From Bacillus sp. FJAT-22090 (GTDB taxonomy: Bacteria > Bacillota > Bacilli > Bacillales_A > Planococcaceae), in the NCBI RefSeq assembly GCF_001278755.1, contig NZ_CP012601.1:1736001-1800000 (forward strand): a stretch of 64,000 nt of DNA, in the 5' to 3' direction. The position numbers were made by a program, and so were the translations under genes. Shown piece by piece: positions 55,266 through 64,000 of the stretch (its first letter is position 1; every line of letters starts with the position of its first letter). A model generated the notes under the pieces. That model did not search any database, had not been told where the DNA came from, and saw only the letters and a list, made by a program, of their open reading frames with translations.

Positions 55266-56525
55266 TTAAAAGAAGAAACGCTGTATATCATTCCATGTTA
55301 CAACTACCATAAGCACCATTAAAAGCATGATTCCAACAAAGTGAATCATTCCTTCTTTTTGCTTGTCGACAGGTTTGCCTCGAATTGCTTCGAATAAGAA
55401 AAATAACAGTCGACCCCCATCTAGCGCAGGTAACGGTAATAAATTCATGATACCTAAATTAATACTTAAAAGAGCTGCCCAGTACATTAAATTATATACA
55501 CCAGATTGTGCAACCGTTTCTGTAACTTTATAAATACCGACTGGTCCTGACAAATCATCTATTGAAAATTGACCAGTTATAAGATTTCCAAGTGCTGAAA
55601 AGATTAATAGCGTAGTATCATATGTTTGTTCTGCTCCATAAGCAATTGCTTTAACCGGATTTTTTTCCATTGGACTAGTATATTGAACCCCAATTTGTCC
55701 AACTTTCTCTTTTCCAGTCGTTACTTCGTTTGGTGTAATCGTTAAATCTAAAATTTCACCATTACGTTCTACAGAAAAATCCATTTTTTCATTTGGACTA
55801 ACTCTTACTTCTTCAGACAACTCTTCCCAACTAGTAATAGGATTTCCATTAATCTCTGTTACTAAGTCACCGTCTTTCATTCCAGCCTGAGCTGCAGGAC
55901 TATCAGCAACAACAGTTGTTATGATAGGTTCATATGTAGGAACCCCTTGCAGTAAACCTAGTATTATAAAGATGAAAAAGGATAGTATAAAGTTGAAAAG
56001 TGGACCTGCAAAAATAGCCATTGATCTTTGTCCAACCGACTTAGAGCCAAATTGACGATCGTATGGGGCTATAAATGTTTCATTTCCATTTTCATTAATA
56101 ACTGCATTTCTTGAAACTTTATAACGAACTAATCGTTCGTCCTCATCGTATCCTTCTATAAACATTTCTTTAGACAAGTCAGATCGCTCAACTTCTAAGA
56201 AAAGCATGTCAGGGAATTGTTTGTTTTGGTTTAATACAATTTGATCTATTTCATTGTTTTCATTGAGATGTATACCTAATCGATAACCTGGTTGAAGTTC
56301 CACACTGTCCATGTCTTCTCCAGCCATACGTACATACCCACCTATAGGCAATAAACGAATTGTATAAAGTGTTTCTCCTTTTGTCATACCAAAAATTTTA
56401 GGTCCCATTCCAATCGCAAACTCTCGCACCATTATTCCTGCTCTTTTTGCAAAAATAAAATGACCAAGCTCATGAAAAAAAACAATACTACCAAATATTA
56501 TAATAAACGCAATGGCCGTTTCCAT
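55266..56525 (-). CDS. rseP: RIP metalloprotease RseP/RasP (site-2 protease)
   Basis: A 419-residue intramembrane zinc protease. HELGH lies at residues 18-22 in the first membrane segment, a PDZ domain near 200-280 (AGMKDGDLVTEINGNPI), and the second metal motif in LLPLPALDGGRL near the C-terminus. In B. subtilis RasP cleaves anti-sigma factors such as RsiW, division protein FtsL and leftover signal peptides. It follows dxr by 45 bases, in the cdsA-dxr-rseP order shared widely among bacteria. Confidence 0.97.
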   Translation of the reverse strand: METAIAFIIIFGSIVFFHELGHFIFAKRAGIMVREFAIGMGPKIFGMTKGETLYTIRLLPIGGYVRMAGEDMDSVELQPGYRLGIHLNENNEIDQIVLNQNKQFPDMLFLEVERSDLSKEMFIEGYDEDERLVRYKVSRNAVINENGNETFIAPYDRQFGSKSVGQRSMAIFAGPLFNFILSFFIFIILGLLQGVPTYEPIITTVVADSPAAQAGMKDGDLVTEINGNPITSWEELSEEVRVSPNEKMDFSVERNGEILDLTITPNEVTTGKEKVGQIGVQYTSPMEKNPVKAIAYGAEQTYDTTLLIFSALGNLITGQFSIDDLSGPVGIYKVTETVAQSGVYNLMYWAALLSINLGIMNLLPLPALDGGRLLFFLFEAIRGKPVDKQKEGMIHFVGIMLLMVLMVVVTWNDIQRFFF

Positions 56526-56570
56526 TATACCCCACCTTTATAGTAAAACAGCATGTCCTACATTATTTCC

Positions 56571-57719
56571 TCATTTTATCATGTTTTGAACGGTTTTTCT
56601 CGTTTGAGTATCGACTTGTAAAATTGTTTCTAAATCTGGACTTGATATGTTCACATGTTCGTTCATTGCTCTTTCAATTAACTCATCGATCGCTAGAAAA
56701 GAAACTTTTTCTTGTAAAAACAACGCCACTGCAGCCTCATTTGCCGCGTTTAAAACTGTAGTCATAGAACCACCAGCTCTTCCTGCTTCAATTGCAAGTT
56801 TTAAAGCATGATATCTAGTATAGTTCATCTCTTCAAAATGTAACTTACCTATTTCAGCTAAATTTAACCTTTTTGCGTTCACACGCTCCAAACGATTTGG
56901 ATAAGATAACGCATATTGAATAGGAACTCTCATATCAGGTGTCCCTAGCTGTGCAATAATGCTTGTATCTTTAAACTCGACCATAGAATGAATAATACTC
57001 TCTCTATGTAATAAAACCTCAATATCATCATAGGAAGTATCAAATAATACATGAGCTTCAATTACTTCCAAGCCTTTGTTCATCATGGTGGCACTATCAA
57101 TCGTAATTTTTGCTCCCATTGACCAATTCGGATGATTTAATGCATCTTTTACAGTTACATTTATTAACTCATCTCGCGTAAGATCCCGAAAGCTACCTCC
57201 CGAAGCAGTTATGACTAACTTAGAGATTTCTGATTTTTGCTCACCATTCATCGCTTGAAAAAGAGCTGAATGTTCACTATCTACCGGCAATATCGGAACA
57301 TTTTTTTCTCTTGCAGCTTGCATAACAAGGTGACCAGCTGTGACAAGTGTTTCTTTGTTTGCTATCGCAATTGTAATACCTTTTTTAATGGCTTCTAAAG
57401 TTGGTTTTAATCCAATACTACCAAGTACGGCATTCACTAATACATCTGCATTTGTATTAGCAGCAACTTGAACAAGACCTTCGTCTCCATAAAAAACATG
57501 AACTTTTGGAAACTCAGTTTGTAACAAACGAGCATCTTCTTCTTGTGATACCGAAACTACTTCAACTGAAAACTGCTTCAATATTTCCCTTGTCTTCTCC
57601 ACATTTTTTCCAGCAGAGAAAGAAACTAAATGGAATTTGCTTGGATGCTCTCTAATAATATCTAATGTTTGTAACCCAATAGAACCTGTTGCTCCTAATA
57701 AGCTTATTCTTTTTGCCAT
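56571..57719 (-). CDS. dxr: 1-deoxy-D-xylulose 5-phosphate reductoisomerase
   Basis: A 382-residue NADPH enzyme that makes methylerythritol phosphate, the committed step of the MEP isoprenoid pathway. It has the nucleotide loop [10 protein letters not shown] at residues 9-18, ANKETLV near 123, SEHSALFQ near 146 and ASGGSFRDL near 180, all family landmarks with the metal-binding Asp/Glu. It lies between cdsA and rseP. Its product pathway feeds UppS, encoded two genes upstream. Confidence 0.97.
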   Translation of the reverse strand: MAKRISLLGATGSIGLQTLDIIREHPSKFHLVSFSAGKNVEKTREILKQFSVEVVSVSQEEDARLLQTEFPKVHVFYGDEGLVQVAANTNADVLVNAVLGSIGLKPTLEAIKKGITIAIANKETLVTAGHLVMQAAREKNVPILPVDSEHSALFQAMNGEQKSEISKLVITASGGSFRDLTRDELINVTVKDALNHPNWSMGAKITIDSATMMNKGLEVIEAHVLFDTSYDDIEVLLHRESIIHSMVEFKDTSIIAQLGTPDMRVPIQYALSYPNRLERVNAKRLNLAEIGKLHFEEMNYTRYHALKLAIEAGRAGGSMTTVLNAANEAAVALFLQEKVSFLAIDELIERAMNEHVNISSPDLETILQVDTQTRKTVQNMIK

Positions 57720-57736
57720 GATTTAATGTCTTCTCC

Positions 57737-58528
57737 TTATAGAAAATGTAAAAAGTGCAATAACGGAATGACAAAAAGTAAACTGTCAAAGCGATCTAAT
57801 ATTCCACCATGTCCCGGCAATAATTTACCAGAATCTTTTACATTATAATGTCTTTTGATTGCTGATTCTACTAAGTCTCCTAATTGCCCAAAAATGGAAG
57901 CGGCTATCGTAATAGCTATTAATATTATATAAGAAGAACTTAATGGTGTGATCCAATGAAGAATAAATGCAGCAATTAGAGCCCAAACAATTCCCCCAAT
58001 AAATCCTTCTACTGTTTTATTAGGCGAAATTTCTGGCCAAAGTTTCCGTTTCCCTAACTTTCTACCTGTAAAGTATGCACCCGAATCAGTTGTCCAAACT
58101 ACTAATAATGCAAAGATTACATAAGTTAAACCAACTTCTCGAGTTTCAATAAAGTAATAAAATCCAATTCCTACATATAATGTAGCCATAAGCGTAAAGG
58201 CCGCATCATCAAAGGTAAAATTATTTTTAACAAGTACTGTATAAATTAATAGAACAAATACTGCAACGAATAACCATTCTATTTTTGTATGACCAGTAAC
58301 TTGAAACACATCTGTTGCAATAGAGGAAGGAATTAATAATATGAATAAAAGTAGAATTGATATTAGTCCAGCAATAGAAAATAACTTAATTCCTTTCATT
58401 CTTAAAAGTTCAAATAAGCCAACAACTGCCATTACGTAAATCAATATATTAAAAATTGGGCCCCCTAACAGTACGATGGGAACAAAAAGTGCCATTGCTA
58501 TTGCACCTGTGATAATACGTTGTTTCAA
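57737..58528 (-). CDS. cdsA: Phosphatidate cytidylyltransferase
   Basis: A 263-residue membrane enzyme making CDP-diacylglycerol, the precursor used by PgsA (also in this window). The C-terminal family signature is complete: SAIKRHYNVKDSGK, then PGHGGILDRFDS. About eight hydrophobic segments precede it. It starts with TTG at 58528, overlapping the uppS stop as TTGA, with GGGGGAAG upstream. No ATG lies nearby, so the TTG is well supported. Confidence 0.96.
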   Translation of the reverse strand: MKQRIITGAIAMALFVPIVLLGGPIFNILIYVMAVVGLFELLRMKGIKLFSIAGLISILLLFILLIPSSIATDVFQVTGHTKIEWLFVAVFVLLIYTVLVKNNFTFDDAAFTLMATLYVGIGFYYFIETREVGLTYVIFALLVVWTTDSGAYFTGRKLGKRKLWPEISPNKTVEGFIGGIVWALIAAFILHWITPLSSSYIILIAITIAASIFGQLGDLVESAIKRHYNVKDSGKLLPGHGGILDRFDSLLFVIPLLHFLHFL

Positions 58529-59325
58529 TTAACTTCTTCCCCCTTAAGGCCGCCATACCTTCTATTTCTTGTTTGATAGCTCTCAATAGCATCAAGTAAA
58601 CATGCCTCGTCAAAATCTGGCCATAAAGTATCCGTGAACCAAAATTCTGTATAAGCAAGCTGCCAGAGCATGAAGTTACTTAATCGAACTTCACCACTAG
58701 TACGAATGAGTAAATCAGGTTCCGATAAATCTTTTGTCATTAAATAGTTGTCTAATAATTTTTCAGAAATAACTTCAGCTGAAATATTCCCATTCTGTAC
58801 ATCATTTACGATGTTTCGCACAGCTTGAACAATCTCATCCCTGCTACCATAATTTAAAGCAAAGTTGAGTATTAAACCATCATTATGTGCGGTTTGTTCC
58901 ATCGCCTTTTTGACTGCTCTTTTCGTATGTTCTGGTAAAGATTCAATGTTACCCATCATTTTCACTTGAACATTTTGCTCAATTAGTTCTGGTAAATATG
59001 TGCCAAGAAACTCTTCAGGCAAACGCATTAAAAACTCCACCTCTAATTTTGGTCTTTTCCAATTTTCCGTTGAAAAAGCATAGAGGGTTAAAGTTTTAAT
59101 CCCGATTTCATTGGCAAATCGCGTTATTCTCTTTACTATTTTCATGCCTTCGTGGTGACCTGCAACACGTGGTAGGGTTCTTTTTTTGGCCCATCTACCA
59201 TTTCCGTCCATAATGATAGCAATATGACTCGGCAATTGTTCTTGTTGAGCTCTCTTTATTCTTTCTGTTAAGTTAATACTTATCGTTTGTTCATTTTTAC
59301 GAATAAGTTTTTTTAGCATACTCAA
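58525..59325 (-). CDS. uppS: Undecaprenyl diphosphate synthase
   Basis: A 266-residue cis-prenyltransferase that makes the C55 lipid carrier for peptidoglycan and teichoic acids. The catalytic aspartate D40 lies in IIMDGNGRWAKKR, and LLIRTSGEVRLSNFMLWQLAYTE is the second conserved block. It couples to cdsA by a four-base overlap. The unit uppS-cdsA-dxr-rseP is probably transcribed together from the 59326-59450 spacer, where I see no definite promoter. Confidence 0.97.
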   Translation of the reverse strand: MSMLKKLIRKNEQTISINLTERIKRAQQEQLPSHIAIIMDGNGRWAKKRTLPRVAGHHEGMKIVKRITRFANEIGIKTLTLYAFSTENWKRPKLEVEFLMRLPEEFLGTYLPELIEQNVQVKMMGNIESLPEHTKRAVKKAMEQTAHNDGLILNFALNYGSRDEIVQAVRNIVNDVQNGNISAEVISEKLLDNYLMTKDLSEPDLLIRTSGEVRLSNFMLWQLAYTEFWFTDTLWPDFDEACLLDAIESYQTRNRRYGGLKGEEVN

Positions 59326-59447
59326 GCCTCCACTTTACACCAACTCGGAACATATATATCTTATCATATCAAATTTCTCCAAATTTTACTTCTATGAATT
59401 CAGAAACATAAAATTCATATGGAGTAACAAGCAAAAATCTTCTATTT

Positions 59448-59482
59448 TAAATAAAAAGACGTCCCTTTTAAAGGACGCCTCT
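59448..59482 (-). terminator. Terminator after frr
   Basis: AGGCGTCC/GGACGTCT with a seven-to-eight base loop and TTTTTATTT on the minus strand, between frr and uppS. Confidence 0.88.
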
Positions 59483-59550
59483 CCATATGAAAAGTTCAAA
59501 ATGGCTTAATGAATCAGAATCCATTAAATAATATAAAGGATTGATTGATG

Positions 59551-60108
59551 TTAAACTTCCAAAATTTCTTTTTCTTTTTCTTTCGTAATAGCATCTATTT
59601 TTTCAATATTGGAGTCTGTAAGCTTTTGAATTTGCTCCGTATAGTTTCTTAAATCGTCTTCCGTGATTCCTCCAGATTTCTCTAGTTTCTTCAAATCATC
59701 GTTTCCATCACGGCGTACATTACGGATATTTACCTTTGCTTCTTCTGCTTCTTTTTTAACTTGTTTCACTAAGTCTTTACGGCGCTCTTCTGTTAACGCA
59801 GGAATTGCAATGCGAATAAGTGTTCCATCATTCGTAGGAGTAATTCCTAAATCAGATTTCATGATTGCTTTTTCAATATCACCTAAAATTGTTTTATCGT
59901 AAGGTTGAATTGTAATTAAGCGAGCTTCAGGAACAGCAATACCAGCCATTTGATTGATTGGAGTAGGTGCACCATAATAATCTACAGTAATTTTGTCAAG
60001 TAAAGATGCGCTAGCGCGACCAGCACGAATAGTTGATAGTTCTCTACTAAAAACTGCAATCGTTTTAGCCATTTTATCTTTTGTTTGTTCCAATACTTGT
60101 TTCGGCAT
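59551..60108 (-). CDS. frr: Ribosome recycling factor
   Basis: A 185-residue protein that splits post-termination ribosomes together with EF-G. The family sequence is unmistakable: [37 protein letters not shown], and the C-terminal [14 protein letters not shown]. Its ATG overlaps the pyrH stop by one base (TAATG), and its AGGAGG site is part of the pyrH coding sequence. A terminator follows. Confidence 0.98.
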   Translation of the reverse strand: MPKQVLEQTKDKMAKTIAVFSRELSTIRAGRASASLLDKITVDYYGAPTPINQMAGIAVPEARLITIQPYDKTILGDIEKAIMKSDLGITPTNDGTLIRIAIPALTEERRKDLVKQVKKEAEEAKVNIRNVRRDGNDDLKKLEKSGGITEDDLRNYTEQIQKLTDSNIEKIDAITKEKEKEILEV

Positions 60109-60833
60109 TATGAATTCCTCCTAACGACTGTACCGATAGTTTCTCCAAGAACAGCCTTTTTAATATTTCCATTATCCATTATTGAGAATACAATAAGTGC
60201 AATATCATTGTCCATACACAATGTAGATGCTGTTGAATCCATCACTTGTAACCCTTGTTGAATTACTTCTAGGAAAGAAAGCTCTTCGTATTTAAATGCT
60301 GTTTTATCAGTTCTTGGATCTGCTGAATAAACACCATCTACATTATTTTTAGCCATAAGAATTACGTCTGCTTCAATTTCAGCCGCTCTTAGAGCTGCTG
60401 TTGTATCTGTTGAGAAGTATGGATTTCCTGTACCAGCAGCAAAAATAACTACTCGCTTCTTTTCTAAATGACGAATTGCTCTTCTGCGTATGTATGGTTC
60501 TGCAACTTGGCGCATTTCAATAGAAGTTTGAACTCGAGTTTCAATTCCTACTTTTTCTAAAGAATCTTGCAAAGCAAGTGAGTTCATTACTGTTGCAAGC
60601 ATTCCCATATAATCAGCTGTAGCACGGTCCATTCCCATTTCACTACCAACTTTTCCTCGCCAAATATTACCCCCACCTACTACTACTGCAACTTCAACGC
60701 CAAGTTCTACTACTTCTTTAACTTGTTCAGCCACAGATTTAATAATTGCCGGTGATAGTCCAAAACCTTGTTCTCCAGCTAACGCCTCGCCACTTAGTTT
60801 TAAAACGATTCTTTTGTATTGTGGTGTGCTCAT
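60108..60833 (-). CDS. pyrH: UMP kinase
   Basis: A 241-residue hexameric kinase converting UMP to UDP. It has [15 protein letters not shown] at the start, [11 protein letters not shown] near residue 55 and the nucleotide region [17 protein letters not shown] near 135. The ATG at 60833 follows GGAGG with good spacing; an in-frame ATG 42 bases further upstream has no site. A strong hairpin terminator ends only 25 bases before this start. pyrH and frr are coupled. Confidence 0.97.
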   Translation of the reverse strand: MSTPQYKRIVLKLSGEALAGEQGFGLSPAIIKSVAEQVKEVVELGVEVAVVVGGGNIWRGKVGSEMGMDRATADYMGMLATVMNSLALQDSLEKVGIETRVQTSIEMRQVAEPYIRRRAIRHLEKKRVVIFAAGTGNPYFSTDTTAALRAAEIEADVILMAKNNVDGVYSADPRTDKTAFKYEELSFLEVIQQGLQVMDSTASTLCMDNDIALIVFSIMDNGNIKKAVLGETIGTVVRRNS

Positions 60834-60857
60834 AGGTATCCTCCGTCTCTTTATCTT

Positions 60858-60890
60858 GAAAAATAGGGAACACAAATTGCGTGCTCCCTA
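60858..60890 (-). terminator. Terminator just upstream of pyrH, possible attenuator
   Basis: TAGGGAGCAC/GTGTTCCCTA with one mismatch and a TTTTTC tail on the minus strand. It lies 158 bases after tsf and 25 bases before the pyrH start codon. It could end the tsf mRNA, attenuate pyrH, or both. The spacer 60891-61048 is AT-rich with no decisive promoter. Confidence 0.8.
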
Positions 60891-61048
60891 GTAGTTCTTT
60901 GTTATTTATAAAAATTTTACACTCTGATAAAAAAATTAAATTCTTATTTATTAAGTAACTGTCCTACTAAAACGCCAATCACTTCTGCTTATTGTTCCTC
61001 ACAGAATTAAGTTGTCGATAGTTGTACACTGACTTCTATTGTTAAGAA

Positions 61049-61933
61049 TTAGTTTCCTTTAACTTGGTTCATTACTTCTTCCGCGAAGTTGTCTTCACGT
61101 TTCTCGATACCTTCACCTACAGCGTAACGAGTGAATGATTTTAAGTTACCACCAGTAGATTCAACAAATACGCGAACTTTTTGATCTGGATTTTTAACGA
61201 AAGATTGGTCAAGTAAGCAAACGTCCTCAAAATATTTACCAAGACGGCCTTCTACCATTTTAGCAACGATATTTTCTGGTTTGCCTTCATTTAGTGCTTG
61301 TTCTGTTAATACTTTGCGCTCATGTTCTACTTCTTCAGCAGATACTTCATCGCGAGAAATATAAGCAGGGTTTAAAGCAGCAACGTGCATCGCAACATCT
61401 TTAGCTGCTTGTGTATCAGTAGAACCTTCCAGAACTGTAAGAACACCAATACGTCCACCCATGTGTAAGTAAGGACCAAATGCATCAGCATCTGTTTTAG
61501 TTTCAACTACAAAACGACGAAGAGTAATTTTTTCTCCGATTTTTGCAACAGCGTTAGAAATTAAGTTTTCAACTGTTACACCTTCTTCAACAGTAGAAGC
61601 TAATGCTTCTTCTACTGAAGCAGGCTCAGTTGCTAATAGATGAGTAGCTACTTGTTGTACTAATTGTTGGAAAGCTTCGTTTTTTGCAACAAAGTCTGTT
61701 TCTGCATTCATTTCTAATAATACAGCTTTATTTCCTTCAACTTGGATATAAGTAGTTCCTTCAGCGGCAATACGATCTGCTTTTTTAGCAGCAGAAGAAA
61801 GACCTTTTTCACGTAAGAAGTCAATTGCTGCTTCTAAATCACCGTCTGTTTGAACTAATGCTTTTTTACAATCCATCATACCTGCGCCAGTTTTTTCACG
61901 CAATTCTTTTACCATTTGTGCTGTAACTGCCAT
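61049..61933 (-). CDS. tsf: Elongation factor Ts
   Basis: A 294-residue guanine-exchange factor for EF-Tu. It has the UBA-like start ([20 protein letters not shown]), the [13 protein letters not shown] motif that contacts EF-Tu, and a C-terminal coiled-coil/dimer region. AGGAGG precedes the ATG. It follows rpsB but is separated from it by a full terminator-like hairpin. Confidence 0.98.
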   Translation of the reverse strand: MAVTAQMVKELREKTGAGMMDCKKALVQTDGDLEAAIDFLREKGLSSAAKKADRIAAEGTTYIQVEGNKAVLLEMNAETDFVAKNEAFQQLVQQVATHLLATEPASVEEALASTVEEGVTVENLISNAVAKIGEKITLRRFVVETKTDADAFGPYLHMGGRIGVLTVLEGSTDTQAAKDVAMHVAALNPAYISRDEVSAEEVEHERKVLTEQALNEGKPENIVAKMVEGRLGKYFEDVCLLDQSFVKNPDQKVRVFVESTGGNLKSFTRYAVGEGIEKREDNFAEEVMNQVKGN

Positions 61934-61968
61934 TATAAATTCCTCCTAGTACAAATAATGTCATTGTC

Positions 61969-62007
61969 TCAAAAAAAGGTGATAAGTGGTTTGGCCGCTT
62001 ATCACCT
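61969..62007 (-). terminator. Terminator between rpsB and tsf
   Basis: AGGTGATAAGCGG/CCACTTATCACCT with one mismatch and seven T residues on the minus strand, 17 bases after the rpsB stop. tsf must depend on read-through or its own promoter. Confidence 0.93.
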
Positions 62008-62023
62008 GTTACTTACATGTGTG

Positions 62024-62743
62024 TTACTCAGCAGCAACTTCAGCTGGAGCTACTTCATCTTCACCTTGTCTTGCTTCAAGTAATGCATCCGCCATTTTAG
62101 CAGTTAATAATTTTACTGCGCGAATTGCATCATCATTTGCAGGAATTACATAGTCGATTTCATCTGGATCACAGTTTGTATCAACGATACCTACTAATGG
62201 AATGTTCAATTTACGAGCTTCTGCTACAGCAATGCGCTCTTTACGTGGATCAACAACGAACATAACATCCGGAATAGCTTTCATATCACGGATACCGCCT
62301 AAGAATTTTACTAGACGTTCGTGTTCTTTTTTAAGTTGAACAACTTCTTTTTTAGGAAGTACAGAGAAAGTACCGTCTTCTTCCATTTTTTCAATCGCTT
62401 TTAGACGAGCTACACGTTTTTGAATAGTACCGAAGTTAGTTAAAGTACCACCTAACCAACGTTGGTTAATGTAGTAGTTACCTGAACGTTCCGCTTCTTC
62501 TTTAATAGCCTCTTGAGCTTGTTTTTTAGTTCCAACGAAAAGAACTTTACCACCATCTTGACCTACTTGACGCATGAAATCATAAGCTTCTTCTAATTTT
62601 TTCACCGTTTTTTGAAGATCGATGATGTAGATTCCGTTACGTTCAACAAAAATGTATTTTTTCATTTTTGGATTCCAACGGCGAGTTTGGTGACCGAAGT
62701 GTACACCAGCCTCAAGTAATTGTTTCATAGAGATTACTGACAT
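62024..62743 (-). CDS. rpsB: 30S ribosomal protein S2
   Basis: A 239-residue small-subunit protein. The start [23 protein letters not shown] and the [12 protein letters not shown] and [23 protein letters not shown] blocks are typical. AGGAGG precedes the ATG. A promoter with an extended -10 lies about 120 bases upstream, giving a leader of about 110 bases that may fold (GCTCTAT/ATAGAG hairpin near 62803-62818). Confidence 0.98.
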   Translation of the reverse strand: MSVISMKQLLEAGVHFGHQTRRWNPKMKKYIFVERNGIYIIDLQKTVKKLEEAYDFMRQVGQDGGKVLFVGTKKQAQEAIKEEAERSGNYYINQRWLGGTLTNFGTIQKRVARLKAIEKMEEDGTFSVLPKKEVVQLKKEHERLVKFLGGIRDMKAIPDVMFVVDPRKERIAVAEARKLNIPLVGIVDTNCDPDEIDYVIPANDDAIRAVKLLTAKMADALLEARQGEDEVAPAEVAAE

Positions 62744-62860
62744 GATTATTTCCTCCTGGTTTGGTTTAGTCTTCCGCAGTCATCATTTTTCTTTAGCTAC
62801 TCTATAAATAGAGCACCTGCTAAATCCATCCGAACTGCGTGTGTATTCATACCGTATTGT

Positions 62861-62889
62861 AATATACCATACATATTTTATACTTTCAA
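62861..62889 (-). promoter_or_regulatory. rpsB promoter
   Basis: TTGAAA (62884-62889), 17 bases, TATATT (62861-62866) with an extended TGG on the minus strand. The -35 begins directly after the stop codon of the SwrB-like gene. Confidence 0.75.
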
Positions 62890-63378
62890 CTATTTATCTT
62901 TAAATTTTAGGAAAAGCTCCACTTCGGTCTTGCCAATTTGCAATAGTTTTGCAATTTCATCTTTGCTTTTACCTTCATCAGCATAATACAAAACTTTTTC
63001 TTTTATCGTTACAGGCTCTTTTTTCTCAGTAGTTGCAGCCGTTTTCAAATAGCTATTTGCTGCTAGTTGTTTAGAAATATACGGTTTTAGCATTTCATTT
63101 GACGCTTTCAATTCTTTCTTACTATTTTCATTCTTAGCGAAATCATGTGAAGTCGTAGCAATTGATCTTTCTGAACTATTTAATTCTTGTAAAAGCCTAT
63201 TATTTTCATCTTTTATTTCCGCGATGTAAGCTCCAAATGAATCATCCATATCAGCTAAAACTTGTTCATGTTTTTTCTCTATATCTTTTAGGTTAGAGAA
63301 TTTTGCATACAACAATGCAATTAAATAAAAACTGAATAATTGAAGTAAAATTAAAATAACTAATATTACAGATGTCAT
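62890..63378 (-). CDS. SwrB-like membrane-anchored protein
   Basis: A 162-residue protein with one N-terminal membrane segment (residues 3-24), a helical, charged middle that may form a coiled coil (about 30-90), and a C-terminal block VLYYADEGKSKDEIAKLLQIGKTEVELFL that looks like a small helix-turn-helix. This plan and the place between sigD and rpsB are those of B. subtilis SwrB, which helps assemble flagella for swarming. Sequence identity cannot be judged here, so I give no symbol. It follows the previous small gene by eight bases. Confidence 0.7.
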   Translation of the reverse strand: MTSVILVILILLQLFSFYLIALLYAKFSNLKDIEKKHEQVLADMDDSFGAYIAEIKDENNRLLQELNSSERSIATTSHDFAKNENSKKELKASNEMLKPYISKQLAANSYLKTAATTEKKEPVTIKEKVLYYADEGKSKDEIAKLLQIGKTEVELFLKFKDK

Positions 63379-63386
63379 AATTGCTC

Positions 63387-63689
63387 CTACCCACTAAAAT
63401 CAACAAAGTTTCCTTTAAAAGGATGCTTTATCTCTTTCATTTCTATTTCTCTTTTTTCACGTCTTTTTCTTTCTTGTTCTTCACGCTCTTGTTTTGAATC
63501 CTCTAATGCAGCTTCAGCCGTATTTTCCGATTTAGTTACTGTTTCTCGATTTTTTTCTAATTGTCTTTCGGATGCAGCTTGTGCATTCGCTTGATTGACA
63601 GAACTTTGCTGTTGTAGCTGTTCTGCTACTTTACCAGCATCAAATGTTTTTGGTATTGCAATTTGGAGCTCAACACCCTTTAAACTCAT
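63387..63689 (-). CDS. Small charged protein of unknown function in the sigD operon
   Basis: A 100-residue protein, start MSLKGVELQIAIPKTFDAGK, then a Gln/Ala/Asn-rich stretch and a strongly charged helix (residues 65-90, EREEQERKRREKREIEMKEI), ending HPFKGNFVDFSG. No membrane segment or known motif is visible. It follows sigD by 19 bases and precedes the SwrB-like gene by eight, so it is part of the motility operon. I recall proteins with a similar first strand beside sigD in other Bacillales, but no function. Confidence 0.7.
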   Translation of the reverse strand: MSLKGVELQIAIPKTFDAGKVAEQLQQQSSVNQANAQAASERQLEKNRETVTKSENTAEAALEDSKQEREEQERKRREKREIEMKEIKHPFKGNFVDFSG

Positions 63690-63708
63690 TTGACAGGGCC
63701 CCCTCTAT

Positions 63709-64000
63709 CTAGACATTCATAATTTCGTTCCCTAACAATTTACGAAGTTTAAACAATGCCTTGGAATGTATCTGTGAAATTCTGGATGTAGATAAACCAA
63801 GCATTTCTCCAATTACTGTTAATGTTAACTCTTCCGTATAAAAAAGACTTAATACCAATTGTTCATTCTCATTTAATTGATTAATTTGTTTGGCTAGATC
63901 TTGGATTAGTTCATGTTTTACCATGTGCTGCTCAGGTGTTTTCTGTGAATCATCTCTAATATTAAATGATTTACTATCCATTTCTTCATTGTCTTGAAGT
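63709..64000 (-). CDS. sigD: RNA polymerase sigma factor SigD (FliA), 3' part
   Basis: The C-terminal part of a flagellar/motility sigma factor; the reading frame stays open to the end of the window, so the gene begins outside it. The visible part contains region 4: LNENEQLVLSLFYTEELTLTVIGEMLGLSTSRISQIHSKALFKLRKLL, with the helix-turn-helix that reads the -35 element. It sits where B. subtilis has sigD, at the end of the flagellar/chemotaxis operon and ahead of swrB and rpsB. An ATG at 63981 is internal and not a start. Confidence 0.9.
   Translation of the reverse strand, partial: LQDNEEMDSKSFNIRDDSQKTPEQHMVKHELIQDLAKQINQLNENEQLVLSLFYTEELTLTVIGEMLGLSTSRISQIHSKALFKLRKLLGNEIMNV

Noticed and set aside
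1-64000. tRNA, rRNA, CRISPR array, prophage, transposase or toxin-antitoxin genes
   Set aside because: I looked for cloverleaf-like segments, regular spacer arrays, phage structural genes and DDE/HUH or integrase proteins and found none.

Overview
This is a low-GC chromosomal segment from an endospore-forming, motile member of the Bacillales. Every gene I accept lies on the minus strand, so the window reads right to left. Protein types, spore genes (spoVS, spoVFA/spoVFB, ymxH, spoIIIE) and the order sigD - rpsB - tsf - pyrH - frr - uppS - cdsA - dxr - rseP - polC - rimP - nusA - infB - rbfA - truB - ribF - rpsO - pnp - mlpA - spoVF - asd - dapA - rnjB - spoIIIE - ymf cluster - pgsA - cinA - recA - rny - ymdB - spoVS - miaB - ricA match the conserved block known from Bacillus subtilis. 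The style (very low GC, KorAB next to miaB, terminator-associated GC-rich repeats) suggests Planococcaceae (Psychrobacillus/Sporosarcina/Lysinibacillus-like). That placement is inference.

Layout in coordinate order. 1-3230: a three-gene unit with a degenerate ABC-ATPase/LytTR fusion regulator, an ABC ATPase and an ABC-2 permease. 3231-6883: a TAXI-type TRAP transporter operon (lipoprotein, DUF1850-type protein, fused permease). 7014-9133: miaB-ricA. 9246-11894: korAB. 12071-16633: spoVS, ymdB, rny and recA, with a near-consensus LexA box and promoter at recA. 16667-23738: cinA, pgsA, rodZ-like ymfM, ymfK, ymfI, ymfH, ymfF. 24518-30248: a NupR-like GntR regulator and nupNOPQ purine-nucleoside ABC transporter. 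30460-34807: spoIIIE and rnjB. 35204-38942: dapA, asd and dipicolinate synthase. 39055-45303: mlpA, a possible ylxY remnant, pnp, rpsO, ribF, truB. 45314-50581: the rimP-nusA-ylxR-ylxQ-infB-ylxP-rbfA operon. 50770-60833: polC and the rseP/dxr/cdsA/uppS/frr/pyrH envelope and ribosome-recycling cluster. 60858-64000: tsf, rpsB, two small genes and the 3' end of sigD.

Several genes that I remember as neighbours in B. subtilis are not at their usual places: kbl/tdh, pbpX, ymfJ, tepA, dapG, proS and an intact ylxY. I saw no tRNA, rRNA, CRISPR array, prophage or transposase.

The least explained structure is a set of five GC-rich intergenic repeats of two kinds (A: 71-403, 23843-24517, 35098-35180; B: 32801-33038, 42768-42941). 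Four of the five are flanked by perfect direct repeats of 12-26 bp. In three cases the duplicated sequence is one arm, or all, of the upstream gene's terminator, so the element sits between the stop codon and a still intact terminator. Both kinds share an end motif close to GACTGTWGACAAAC. This looks like a family of small non-coding mobile elements that target terminators. The second unusual item is the pseudo-ATPase/LytTR regulator at 2117-3127.
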